Positions 1 to 11,039 of a stretch of 64,000 nt of DNA are shown here, in pieces. The DNA comes from Rhodotorula mucilaginosa (Eukaryota; Basidiomycota; Microbotryomycetes; Sporidiobolales; Sporidiobolaceae): assembly GCA_034406715.1 (NCBI GenBank), contig CP137867.1, positions 1,364,001 to 1,428,000 on the forward strand, given 5' to 3'. Numbering within the stretch: position 1 is the stretch's first letter; each line of letters opens with the position of its first letter. The notes under the pieces are model-generated. The model worked only from the letters and a program-made list of their open reading frames with translations. It did not search any database and was not told the origin of the DNA. The position numbers and the translations under genes were made by a program.

Positions 1-340
1 TTTCGTCAATATCATTATACCCATCATCACAGGCGCTTCGAATTTCATGAGTATACGGTTCATTCTCGCTCGCTCTTTCTGAGCGGTCCGTTTGAGCTGG
101 CTGGGAGCCAATACAGTAGGAGATTAACGAGAGACCAGAACTCGCGAGCCTGGGCGAGCAAGAGAACGGAGCCCGGAGTGCAACTTTCAGCCCTGGATGT
201 CAAGGCTCATCATTAGTTGGGCTTTCTGCAGCTCTCGTTCGGGAAGGGATCGCTCTGGATTCCAAATCGCCCTGCAAAGCGGAAACGATGCTGCAATTAC
301 AAGGCGTTTCCAACCGTTCGTTCAAGCGGGGCGGAAGCAC
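1..340. other. 3' flank, no gene seen
   Basis: No open frame here has family motifs or splice signals that support a gene. It lies downstream of the FAR1-like gene that ends at 341 and probably holds its 3' untranslated region plus unrelated flank. Confidence 0.4.
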
Positions 341-1752
341 TCAATCACTTGCCGAAATGACGTAAGACAGGGCGTCGAGCGCGGCATCGTCAGCGCCTTG
401 AAGGCGAAGAGCTAGGACAAGCGCTTGACGCGTCGCCGGCTCGAGACGTCCGACCGTCGCGAGGTCGCCGGCCGTCTTGACTCCGGCCAAGGCGAGGTGC
501 ATTGCGGCGCGAGAGCAGGCTTCGGCGTCCTGGGCGGTGTCGAGGCTGAAAAGGAACGCCGCGATCTCCCGGTGCGGCAGCGCAGTCGCTTCGGCAGCGT
601 CACGGGCTTTGCTGGGGGATGACTTTGAGAAGGCAGGCTTCGTCACAAGAAAACCCCCGATGTTTGCCATGCGCGGCGTGGTCGTCCGAATCGATTCGGT
701 GGTCGGCGGCGGCGGCGCCGCGCCTGCTGGGTGAGCAAGGCTCGTCGCTTTGATCGCGTTCAAGCCCGTAGTGAGCTCGGCGGAAGCAGCGGAGTCAGTC
801 GAAGGATGAGTAGCTTGGGTCGTAGGAGCAGATGGGGCGGCAGGAACACGGTTGCTGGTAGTTGATTCCGCCGACGTCGGAGACGCTTCGGCGGCGGAAG
901 TAAGCACGGCAAGCTCCGAGTCAAGTGCAGCTTCATGATGCGGAGGCGACAAGGATGCGGCGAGAGGCGCAGCAGTCACCGACGCTTGTTGCTGCTCGTG
1001 GTCGACATCCGGTTCAGGGACGCTCTCCACGACGCGGCGGATTTTCCTCCCCTTTGGGGGGGATTGCTTCGGAACAGAGAGCGCGGCAGCCGGATCCGCT
1101 CCGCAGCCATGCTGGAGGTTCAGCGCGTCGACAATCCACTTCCCGTTCGGGCGAGCGACGACGTGAGCGCGACAGATGCCTGCAGGCTTGTCGGCGCTCG
1201 GCTGCTTGTTGGCCGAATCGCAGCACGCTTCACAAGTATACGTTGCCGAGAGCGTGTGCTGAGTCTCGATGAGCCAGACCTTTTGCGTTCGTCCCCAAGC
1301 CGAGAAGAAGCTCTCCATCGCTTGCGCGCTTTGGAACCTTTGTCCGACGTACGGCGGTGGGACAGCCTGGTGCTCACCACCGACCGATGCCGTCAGATAC
1401 GGCGCACGCAAACAGCATGTGGTGTAGACTCACTCTCGTGCCCGGCGAGACTGTTTGTTCGATTTGGCGCCGCTGAACCGGCCGTTTGAAAGCGTCTTCC
1501 GGCTCCAAGGCGCCGGCTTGACTTGCTAGCCCTTCAGTTCCATGGCTGTGTTGATGCAACTCGTGATTTGACGTTCAGCGTTTCCGCCCAGATTCACGAT
1601 ATGCCCAGACAAGCTCACCTGTCCGACGCTGCAAGCGCCTCCGGTTGATGGCTGCCTTCCGAAGCGCCGCCCAGGTCTAGAGGCAGCGTCGTCGAGTCGG
1701 GCAGGGCACGCGGTCCCTGGAAGCAGTCCGCGGGAGCTTGTTCGCCGTTCAT
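341..1752 (-). CDS. FAR1/WRKY-GCM1-like zinc-finger protein
   Basis: Three-exon model: 1619-1752, 1434-1545 and 341-1366, totalling 1,272 nt (423 residues). Both introns are GT-AG, the downstream one with a CTGAC branch site. The ATG at 1752 is the only start that joins in frame; the uninterrupted frame opening at 1411 begins with TTG. After an acidic N-terminus, the stretch from PYVGQRFQSAQAMESFF through CEACCDSA, CRAHVV and GKWIVDALNLQHGC fits the C-x2-C / C-x-H layout of FAR1-type DNA-binding domains, a superfamily related to the zinc fingers of Mutator-like transposases and plant FAR1/FHY3. A Ser/Thr/Pro/Ala-rich linker follows, then a helical C-terminal segment of about 75 residues that could be SAM-like. 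It probably acts in the nucleus as a DNA-binding regulator, perhaps a domesticated transposase part; no transposase catalytic domain is seen. The gene faces the MFS gene across 293 bp. The family call is by motif only. Confidence 0.6.
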
Positions 1753-2045
1753 GTCGGTATCAGCGACCAAGCGGGCAGAGCGACCGACGTGCAGCAGGCG
1801 AGGTGGGCGGGGCAGCAGAGAGTAGGATCGGCGAAGTCGGGAGACTCGAGCAGGTTGTACAGAGTTCTTCGGTTGCTCGAACGAGGCTCGTGGCGCCCGT
1901 AGCAGCTGGCTTCCGAGATGCCGGTCCTGTCAGCGGGGAAGGGGAACGCTTTCTCGGCCGGGAGAGGACTTCCTTTCTCACCACACCGCAAGCTCAATCT
2001 GGCTCACAAGGGACTTGCTGACGTGCGCATGCAGCTGGGAAGCCG
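1753..2045. promoter_or_regulatory. Divergent promoter, FAR1-like gene / MFS exporter
   Basis: The 293 bp between the ATG at 1752 (-) and the ATG at 2046 (+) must hold both promoters and 5' leaders. A regulator-like gene head-to-head with a drug-type exporter is a common layout for co-regulated pairs, but no operator could be assigned by eye. Confidence 0.45.
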
Positions 2046-4509
2046 ATGGCCTCTACTCCGGTGACGACCGCGGCCGGCAAAGCAATGGGACGGGCACCTG
2101 CCGCGCCGCCGTTCCGGTCTCTCGCACGAACACCTTCCGCCTCCGAGTCGGCATGGATCGCAGCCGACGTCCCCCTCGGCGGCGTCTACGACCTCCCGGA
2201 AATGGAAACGATGGCGCGGCTAGAGCGCACGCTGTCGCACGCTAGCCATCGGCCTGGGAGGAGAACGGTCAGCTCGGTCGGCCGAGAAACGGACTTCGCG
2301 CCTGCGCCCGAAATACAGCCTATAGAGGCACCGGAACCGACTCGAAAAAGTTCAATACAACTAGACACCCCGGAAGTCGCAAAGAGATCCACGATCGTCG
2401 ACTCCGAACCCGTTTCCGAGGAAGACCTTTACTCCAAATTCAGCCCACGACGCAAACGCTTGATCGTCGCCACCGTCGCGTACTGCGCGCTCTTAGCCCG
2501 TGAGTAGACCGGTTACCATTGCTACTGCCAAGTCCTGTCGGCACGAGTTTGCGCCGAGAGTGCTGACAAGGATCCATGTTGCCATCTGCAGCCTTCTCGT
2601 CGTCCTCGTTTCTTCCCTCGATCCCGCAAATCGTCGAAGATCTCGACACCACGGCCTCCATCATCAACATCACAGTCGCCATCTTTATTCTCTTCATCGG
2701 CATCTTTCCCCTCTTCTGGGCTCCGTACTCTGGAGTTTGTAGGTCTCCGAGGCGCCCTTTCACCCCAGCCTGGTTTCGATGCTCCTTGCTGATGTACTCT
2801 GCTTCCGCAGACGGCCGAAGACCTATTTATCTCCTATCCCTCCCTATCTTTGCACTTGGCTGCGTCGGTACAGCGCTCTCGCATTCGCTCGTCGCCCTCA
2901 TCCTGACTCGTATCGTGCAAGCGCTCGGCTCATCACCCGTCCTATCGATCGGAGCCGGCACGATCTCTGATATCTATCCGAAACAAGAACGCGGTACCGC
3001 CATGGGACTGTTCTACGTAAGGCATCGCTCTCTGTTGGTGAGAAACCCCCGGGGAGACCGGTTGCTGATGATGAGCATCTTTCCCGCACTTTCAGCTCGG
3101 CGTTCTTGTCGGACCCGCAACCGCTCCCGCCATTGCAGGACTCTTGACCGAATACGTGAAGCCGCGCGGCTACGGCTGGCGCGCGATGCAGTGGCTCCTC
3201 GCCGGATTAGGCGTCTCGGCCTTCCTCCTCGTCCTCTTCACTTTCCCCGAAACGGCGCACGCCCGTGGTATCGACCAAGTTAAGGAGTTGCGTGCACAGA
3301 CGCGAGCGGCAAAGGCGCCAGAACTGACGTCGAAGGACGCCGAGAAGAGCGAGCTGGGGCCAGAAGCAGAGGTGGTTCCGGTCGGCGGAAGCTGGATCCG
3401 CCGCAAGATTGATAATTTCGCCTGGGTTTGGCTCAATCCGCTCGCACCGATACGTCTCTTGCTGCATCCGAACATCGCTGCCATGGTGCGTCTTTCTCCT
3501 CGTCACGGCAGGCAGATCGCTGACTCCGGCTACCGTCGATAGAGTCTGAATTCGAGTTTCACCCTGTGGGTCATTGCCGTGTGCCACCTGCGTAGTGAAG
3601 CCCGGAATCCTGACCTTCACCGTGGACAGCATGTCCACCTACACCATCCTCGTCCCGCTGTCGCAAACTGTCGCGCCCCGATACAACATCACCAACTCGG
3701 CCATCCTCGGTTGCTTCTACCTCGCGCAAGGCGTCGGAAACGCGGTCGCATCGCGGTACACCGGCCGGTATGCCGACTGGATGCTCAAGCACTGGCTCCG
3801 GAGGCGCAACGGTGTCTACGTCCCGGAGGATCGGCTTTACGCGAGTCTGATCGGCTCGGCCGTGATTCTCCCGCTTTCAGTTTTGGCGCTCGGCTGGGTG
3901 CTGGACAAGGGCAGCGGGAAGGTCGGGCTCGCATGGGTCGTTATCTTGCTATTCGTGGACGGTATCGGATTGATGGTGCGCTCGGTCGTCATTCTCACGC
4001 TTAGCTTTCCGCACAGCTTTGACTGACGATTTTCCCACCGCTTCGCCCACAGTGCATCCTGACTCCCTGCAACACCTACTGCGTTGACGTCATGCCGACC
4101 CGATCAAGCGAAGTGATCGCCATCAACAAGTGAACTACCTGCCGGATTTAAGAGGCTGAAGTGACCCTGCTTCCCCAAGCGGACTGAACTGACTCTGCTT
4201 CCTTCCCGCAGCGCATGCCGATACGCCTTATCTGCCGCAGCGTCGGCTTTCGTTCTTCCCATGATTGTCCGTTCTAGCTGCTCTCTGCCTATTTCCGCAG
4301 CCTCGTGACTGACCCAGCCGCGCACGCAGAAACGCATCGGAGTCGGTTGGACCAATACGTTCGCAGCGTTCGTGGTCTGGCTCGGTTGCGGCATGGTGCT
4401 CTTGACGATACGCTTCGGGAGCCGGATGCGGGCGTTCGGCGAGCGGCTGGAAGGTACAAAGAGCGCAGGAGATGATCTTCCATCGCCAACCATTCCAGAC
4501 GAGGCGTAG
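2046..4509 (+). CDS. MFS multidrug/polyamine-type H+ antiporter (DHA1)
   Basis: Nine-exon model: 2046-2499, 2592-2738, 2811-3016, 3096-3485, 3543-3565, 3630-3975, 4053-4129, 4212-4266 and 4330-4509, totalling 1,878 nt (625 residues). A hydrophilic N-terminus of about 140 residues precedes the transmembrane bundle. DHA1 signatures include the loop-2 motif YGRRPIYLLSLP, a motif-C-like VGPATAPAIAGLLTEY in helix 5, and CFYLAQGVGNAVASR in the second half. The exon at 3543-3565 is only 23 nt and is needed to give SLNSSFTLMSTYTILVPL. The last intron (4267-4329) joins LPMI to KRIGVGWTNTF, a conserved family join. It should sit in the plasma membrane and export drugs, weak acids or polyamines by proton antiport; the substrate cannot be read from sequence. 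Related yeast proteins are Qdr and Aqr1. Confidence 0.88.
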
Positions 4510-4609
4510 AGCGCGATCGACATCTCCCGTACGTATGTTTGTACAACTTTGGACACAAACCGCGAATGGTAGAGCTCGAAGAGGAAGACGTTCATGAGCG
4601 GCCAACGCG

Positions 4610-5048
4610 GAGGAAGAAGGCGGAGAAACGAAATGGTGGTTTTGGTCGAGAGAGGAGTTGCGAGTTCTTACCGGCCGGGCGCCAGACGTTGCAGTTGGGC
4701 AAAGCGCGGTAGTGGGCTACGGTCCCGATCGGCTGGTGAGTCGGGCCGTCCTCTCCGAGTCCGATCTGAACAAAGTTGGCGTTGATGTGCGGTTGGGGGC
4801 CAGTGGAGCGGGAAAAGTGGTGGCGACAGGCGATTTTGGCGGACGGAAACGGCACGTATGGGGAGATCAGGTATAGCGAGAGAAGAGTCAAGACAGATTG
4901 TTAGAGGGGTTCAAGTCAGCCGCGAGCTCTTTGCCAAGAGGCAACGAACAAAGACGGCAAAACGTACCAAGTCGTGCGTGGCGACCCAGTTGACGCGGAG
5001 GTGCGAGAGAGCAGATAGGCGGACGACGCCCGCAGCGCACGAGACAAA
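4610..5048 (-). pseudogene. Partial transketolase duplicate (intron-bearing)
   Basis: This stretch matches about 6971-7398 inside TKL1 on the same strand. A 53-nt block beginning GTTGCGAGTTCTTACC is identical, and the rest shows scattered changes and small indels. It keeps the exon encoding [21 protein letters not shown] and CNVWRPAG, both flanking introns, and part of the upstream exon, where the parent reads VIWVATHDS and the copy VNWVATHDL. Similarity stops abruptly at 5048, inside an exon, so the copy cannot make an enzyme. Retained introns mean it arose by DNA duplication rather than from mRNA. It lies about 100 bp past the stop codon of the MFS gene, antisense to its 3' flank. Divergence well above allelic level, including amino-acid changes, suggests it is not recent. 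Confidence 0.85.
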
Positions 5049-6102
5049 CTTCACTCGTGCTGGCCCTCATGCCGCCCCTTCGCGGGCAAGTGCCCCTGGA
5101 ACCATAGCCTCGCTCCAAATTAACGTTCTTCGATGGAGCTTTGACTCGCCCCGGAACAAACTGTGGTGTGCACCTCCTGGCAGCTTTGCTTTATGTAGAC
5201 CACGTGACATGAGAGCCATCTGGCTCACTAGCAGTCTGGTGTTTCCATGCTCTCGAGAGGCTGACGCGAGGAAGCCCGAGGAGAAGAAGGACCGCTCCAA
5301 AAGCTTCTTCTCTCCTTGATCTCCTCCTTACTCACAGGCCGAATCAGCGTTGAGGTCAGGGAGCTAGGCCCGTACTCATTTACCTTTGCGGCCACAGATC
5401 TGCCGCCAAATGTGTTTACAGCTCATCTACTTTCAAGCCCGCTTGCTTGGAAGTCCTTCAAGCTTCAAGGGCTTTCCTTTCCCTGGGATGAGGGCGTGTC
5501 GCCGGTCTTTGCTTACACCTGTTGTAGTCCTTGCCAGAGCATAACTCATGCCCCTGAGAAGCTTCATGGACTGCTTCACGTGGTCTTCAGCGTGCTGAGG
5601 TCCAAGAATGAAAGAGCGAAAGACAGTGGCGCGTTTCTGCCAGCGAGTTGACTCAAGATCTTGTCGACATGGAATCTGTTGTACATAAACGGCCATCAGG
5701 AGGTTATTTGAGCGCGATTGGCCCAAACTGCTGTAGAGGAGCGAGCGTGATCACAGTCAGTCGTTTGAAATGGAGTAGAGAAGCGTGAATCCGCTCAGCC
5801 ACCACAATCCTGGCGACTCGCTCTCGCGCGGTCCTCAAGCATAGTGTTGCCGATTGTGCGGAATCGGCCATCGTCGCTCTCGCAGAACCGCGCAACGCGC
5901 GCAAGGGGAAGAGACGGAAATTTCTGCATTCACAGCAAGTTTATGTATTTTTGAGATCGTACAAACGCTCAAAACAGTGCCCCTCACTGGTGAGCTGCCG
6001 AGCGAAAAATCTACAATACGCGGCAGAGCAACCCATCAGACGGGTAGCGTCCCGCGTTATAAACCCCACGGGACGATTCATCCGACGACGACGACGAGTC
6101 GC
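5049..6102. other. Gene-poor stretch with weak coding signal
   Basis: About 1 kb of noticeably lower GC than its neighbours. The best coding-like frame is on the minus strand (about 5433-5740), reading NNLLMAVYVQQIPCRQDLES and on through FRSFILGPQHAEDHVKQSMK. It is preceded by a plausible branch site and CTACAG acceptor near 5732, and a GTAAGC donor lies inside it. I could not assemble a convincing full gene or recognise a family; it may be an unknown spliced gene or a decayed one. Confidence 0.3.
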
Positions 6103-9100
6103 TTAGATGTTGATCGACTGGGTGAGCGGCGAGTAGACCGGGTGGCCGAGCTTCTTGAAGTAGTCGATGGCCTTCTGCGAGCGCTTGGCAACGTCCTCGC
6201 CGGTGATGCCGAACTTCTTGTAGACAGCCTTGGCCGGAGCGGAGGCACTGCGGACGATGTCGGTCAGATCCGAAGCTCACAGCGTATGCAGAGTTTCGTC
6301 ACACAGGAAGGAGAAGCTTACCCGAACGTGTTAATGCCGACGTGAGCGTGCGACCACTCGGCCCAGCCCATGGTCTGGAAAAAAAAGACGGTTGCGGGTC
6401 AGTCGCGATCGATCAAGCCGAGCGTCGTGCGGGGCAGGACTGTCGACGACAGAGAGTGTGTACTCACGGTGTAAGCCTCGACGGAAAGGATCGGGGCACC
6501 GTCCGGAAGGACCGAGAGCTTGTAGTCGTCCGTCTGCTGGCGGAAGACCTCCCAGCACGGCAGCGACGCGACGCGAGCCTTGACGCCCGACTTCTCGAGG
6601 AGCTCAGCCGCCTCGAGCGCGATCGCAACCTCGGAACCGGTCGCGACGAGGGTGATGGCAGCGTTCTCGGCCTCGCGGACGACGTAGCCACCCTTCGAGG
6701 CCTTCTCGATCGACGAGTTCTCGAGCTGGTTCAGGTTCTGGCGGGAGAGGCTGCGGGTCGGGCACGTTCATTTCCGCCGGGTCAGGATGGGTGGTACAGG
6801 AGGGTGCGGTGTGAGAACGCGGGGCAAACGCACCAGAGGATGGACGGAGTGCGGGTCGAAGTCAAGGCCATGTAGTACGCGGCCGAGGTCTCGTTGCCGT
6901 CTGTACGAATACGTGTCATGAGTCAGTTTCACCATCATCTCGCGTGCAGCGGTCATAGTCGGGCGGGCGGAGGAAGAGGAGGGGTGGAAGGGGATGGTAG
7001 TTCTGGTCGAGAAGGGAGTTGCGAGTTCTTACCGGCCGGGCGCCAGACGTTGCAGTTGGGCAAAGCGCGGAAGTGAGCCACGGTCTCGATCGGTTGGTGA
7101 GTCGGGCCGTCCTCTCCGAGTCCGATCTGAACGAAGTTGGCGTTGACGGGCGGTTGGGTGCCAGCGGAACGGGAAAAGCGGTGGCGACAGGCGATTTTGG
7201 CGGAGGAAATAACAGGTATGGGTGAATAAGGATACAGCGAGGGGAGAGTCATGAGCAAAAATAGGTCAGCCTCCAATCTTCCTCAGAGAACAGGCGATAA
7301 AGACGGCAAAACGCACCGAGTCGTGGGTGGCGACCCAGATGACGCGGAGGTGCGAGAGAGCAGAGAGGCGGACAGCGCCGGCAGCGTACGAGACAAAGTT
7401 GAGGAAGGTACCGATCGCCGGGACCATGAGGTTACCGCCGTATGCCGCAATGCCGTTCGCGATAGCGCCCATGCCGTGCTCGCGGACACCGTAGCGCTAC
7501 AAAGGATCGCGCATGTCAGCGGGTGCAAGTCAGCAAAAGAGAGGGGAGTTTCAAAACGCACGATGTAGCGACCGGTGTAGTCACCGAGGCCGGTCTCCTT
7601 GGGCTGGAAGTCGACAGCGTTCTTCCAGCGGGTCAGGTTGGACGGGGTCAAGTCGGCCGATCCGGAAACGAGTTCGGGCACGACGGTCGAGAGCTTGGCG
7701 AGGATCATCTCGGACAGCTTGCGGGTCGCGACGGCGTCGTCGGTCGGCTTGAACTCGGGGAGGGCCTTTTCCCAGCCGGTCGGGAGCTTGCCTTCGATCC
7801 GGCGCGCAATGTCGGCCGCCTCCTCCGGGAACTTGGACTCGTACTCCTTGTGGAGGGCCTGCCACTTTTGCTCGTGCTCGGCGCCGCGCTTGGCGTACGA
7901 GGCATACATCGAGCGGACCTCGTCGGGGACGACGAAGTACTCTTCGGGGTTGAATCCAAACTTCTTCTTGATCTGGACGGTGTCGTCAGCCTTCAACGGG
8001 TTGCCGTGGACGCTGTGGGTACCCTGGTCGCGCGAACCGTAACCGATCGTGGTCCGGAGGACAATGAGGGTCGGCTTGTGCTTCTCGGCGCGGGCCTCCT
8101 CGATCGCCTTGTACATGCCCTCGAGGTCCTCGTTGCCGTTCTCGACGTGGAGGACCTGCCAGTCGTACGCCTCGAAGCGCTTCGAGACGTCCTCGGTGAA
8201 GGCGATCGCGGTCGAACCGTCGATCGAGATCTGGTTGTCGTCGTAGATCGCAATCAGGTTGCCGAGCTTGAGGTGGCCGGCGAGCGAAGCGGCTTCGGAC
8301 GAGACACCCTCCATCAAGCAACCGTCGCCGGTGAACATGTAGGTGTAGTTGTCAAACAGCGAGAAGTTCTCCTTGTTGAAGGTGGCGCCGAGGTGAGCCT
8401 GCGCGATCGCGAGACCGACGGCGTTGGCGAAACCCTGACCGAGAGGACCGGTGGTGACCTCGATACCCGGGGTGACGCCGACCTCCGGGTGACCCGGCGT
8501 GATCGAGTCGAGCTGACGGAACTGTTTGCGTTGGCAGGATGCGGTCAACGTTCCCGTCCTTTTCGCCTCGCCTCGCCTCGGCAAGAATGACCCACCTGCT
8601 TGAGGTCATCGATGGTGACCTTGTAGCCGAGGAGGTGGAGGAGGACGTATTGGAGGGCGCAAGCGTGACCGTTCGAAAGGACGAAGCGGTCGCGGTTGAC
8701 GTAGTGCGGGTTGGCCGGGTTGCAGTTGAAGAAGCGGGCTAGATCCAGATTGTGTCAACTCGCAGGTGTCTTTGCTGCCGCCGAAGCGAGCGAGAGGCCC
8801 CGTCCGAGGAGTGTCCAAGCGACTCACAGAAGAGGAGGTGGGTGATGGGGGCCATGCCCATCGGCGCACCCGGGTGACCCGAGTTGGCCTATTCCACGCA
8901 GAGTGCAGTTCATACAGAGGCACGAGTCGCGGTGGCGCACAAGAAGAACGAAAGAAGAGAAAAGAATTGCGAGATGACGGAATTGAGCGGAGTGAAGCGG
9001 AGAGAATTGCTGGGGTCAGCGAGACTGATGTGACGAGATGCGACTGATATAGCGGGGCGATCTAGCCCGGATGCATACCTTGTTGACCGTGCTGCAAGAG

Positions 9101-9256
9101 GTAATGAGCAGTCAGTATGGCTGTACTCGCAGGACCGAACAGGCTTGCACGGCGAAACGTGCACGCTCGGCAGGCTGGGGACGGGACTCACTCGAGCGCG
9201 AGGGTGCGGATCGTGTTGATCGCGAGCTGGTCGTTCTTGTCGGCTTGGAACGGCAT
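6103..9256 (-). CDS. TKL1: Transketolase
   Basis: Thiamine-diphosphate and Mg2+ dependent enzyme of the non-oxidative pentose phosphate pathway in the cytosol; it transfers two-carbon ketol units between sugar phosphates. The ATG at 9256 opens [20 protein letters not shown]. Exon 1 (9192-9256) is followed by a 13-nt exon (9079-9091), then the exon from 8888 with [20 protein letters not shown], a transketolase hallmark. The cofactor motif [13 protein letters not shown] lies near 8300, and [15 protein letters not shown] (catalytic-histidine region) near 7100-7340 spans an intron. The C-terminus ends in [10 protein letters not shown] with TAA at 6103-6105. Introns are numerous and short. Length and motif order fit a whole enzyme. 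Part of its middle is duplicated at 4610-5048. Confidence 0.96.
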
Positions 9257-10205
9257 CTTTGGCTCTACCTGATTGGTGGTCCGAATCGGGGTGAAAGGCG
9301 ACGAGACGAGGAGGACCGAGGGTCGACGAGATGACGTTTGGGCAGAGCGGGTTCCGACGCAGAGGTACGGCGAGGAGGCGAGGGCGCGGGGCGGGGATTC
9401 AAGCAGTGGATTAGTACTCGGTCTGTGCAGTGCCCGTAGTCTCCAGCAGTACGCACAGATAGAAGGGTGAGGAAGAGGGAGGAAGCGGAGCAGTGTGCGA
9501 GCCGTCGTCTCGTCTCGTCTCGTCTCGGTTGGGAAAAAGAAAGAAAAAATCTCGCCAGAGTGTCACCGCCTCTCTCTGCTCACTTCGGACACTCTGCTGC
9601 CTCGGACATGCCTGTCCGAGTCCACCTGCACCTCGTCCGAGCATGCACGCCCGCCCTATCCCTGTGCAGCCATCACACCTGTCCGCCTCCCAACCGCGGC
9701 GTCGACACCCGCGCTACATCCCGCTTCCCTTTCTAGCTGTCGAACCGTGCTCGCTCGATACTATTGCTGACATTGGTGCTCATGCTACTGCCAGGTCTCC
9801 TGCCGCTCCCCTTCGCATCATTCGCTTATCAAGCCATCCGTCCCGAGCCTTCCCAAATCGCTTCACTAGGGCCTCTCACCGTGCATTGCAACACGGGCAG
9901 GACTGCTGCTCAAACGCTCTGTCGACTCGCTTCGCATGCAATCGGCGAGGAGGACCAGCGCGTACACTGGAAGCAACCTGCGACGGCCTGCTCGTCGATC
10001 CGCGTCATTGCCTGCCAATTTGTCAGCCAGGCCTCGTTCTTCTCTCGGACGGAATGGCTGCTCATTACAAGGAGGGAAAACAGGGTCAGGATAAAGGCAT
10101 CGCTCCTGCTATAGCTTTGAAGGAATCACAGGCAAGCCCCGACTTGCGAAGGGCCAACTCGCAACAACTTGCAAGCCTTTGAAACCGGAACCCAACTGGC
10201 TGCGC
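9257..10205. other. TKL1 5' region and unassigned DNA
   Basis: The first few hundred bases upstream of the TKL1 ATG are probably its promoter and leader, including a CTCGT run (about 9510-9532). A plus-strand open frame reaching 10182 has an acceptor-like signal near 9796 but no recognisable domain and no convincing start, so I do not call a gene. Confidence 0.35.
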
Positions 10206-11039
10206 TCAAGAAGAAGAGCCCAGTTCGCTCCACGGAGGAAAGTACCGCTTAACTGCTTTCTTTAGCAGACTATGCCGACTGCGGTTAGCCCGGCAAGATC
10301 TGCACGCAGTGTCATCTCTCGAGTCAGGATGGCCATGATTCCCAACGCCGGAGCACGCCGCAGACTTGCATGTTGCTGTCACCAGCAATGGCCAGTATGA
10401 CTTGTATGCAGGAGAGTGTAGCCGTATATCGCGCCGAGCGCTTGAGGTGTGATATCCTGGTGTCGGAGGAGTGAGCGCTGCGGCCGCGGAGTCGAAGACA
10501 GTCTTCCGTGGCGGTGGGGTGCTGGCAACTCCAAGGCTGGGATCGAGGGTGATTGTAGTGTCGACGCCTGGTGCAGGTCATCGAAATCATCAAGATCTGT
10601 CCGGCTGCGAAAGGTGAAACGGGCTCCGATTCACCTTGATAAACCGTGGCAACGACGGCGATGGCAGTCGCTAAGCTTGCTGAGTCTTGTGAAGGCGCAG
10701 GTCCAGTCACGGTCGTTGTGACGATGTCAGTGCCTGCTCGAGATGTCCTGTAGCTTCGGTCAGTTCTCCAGGGGAGTGGATCTCTGCGAGCAAATCGGAA
10801 AGCCACCACTCGCCCCAGCCAGAATCGCCAGGCCCGAACCGTTTGCGTCTCCTTTCCTGTACCGCCGAGACTGCATCTTGCGGGTGGACATTAAGCAGCG
10901 CTGGTGTTCCGCCCGCCGCAGCAGGGCATGGGCTCCCTCCTTGCCCGTTGCGCAACGCAGCGGCCGCCGCCACTGCCGACACAGCTTGGACAAAGATCGC
11001 AGCGAGCAGGCTCAGCTGGAGGAGACAAGTGCGCAGCAT
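10206..11039 (-). CDS. Putative secreted protein, unknown function
   Basis: Three-exon model: 10810-11039, 10635-10747 and 10206-10567, totalling 705 nt (234 residues). The two introns (62 and 67 nt) are GT-AG with CTGACC and GACCTGC branch-like sites. The ATG at 11039 gives MLRTCLLQLSLLAAIFVQAV followed by small residues, a clear secretion signal of about 24 residues. The mature part is low in motifs: a basic ERRRKRF stretch, a Thr/Val/Ala-rich segment, then a C-terminal third with several cysteines. I recognise no family. The last part may be read differently if another intron is present, since CTG|GTGACA and GTGCAG signals occur there. It could be a small extracellular or cell-wall protein. 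Confidence 0.45.

Noticed and set aside
4592-4891. Open frame reading like a transketolase domain, considered as a separate small gene
   Set aside because: The frame runs through intron sequence on both sides and matches TKL1 introns as well as exons, so it is a duplicated fragment.
7523-8590. 355-codon plus-strand frame across transketolase
   Set aside because: High GC3 in the real minus-strand gene opens the antisense frame; transketolase motifs are on the other strand.
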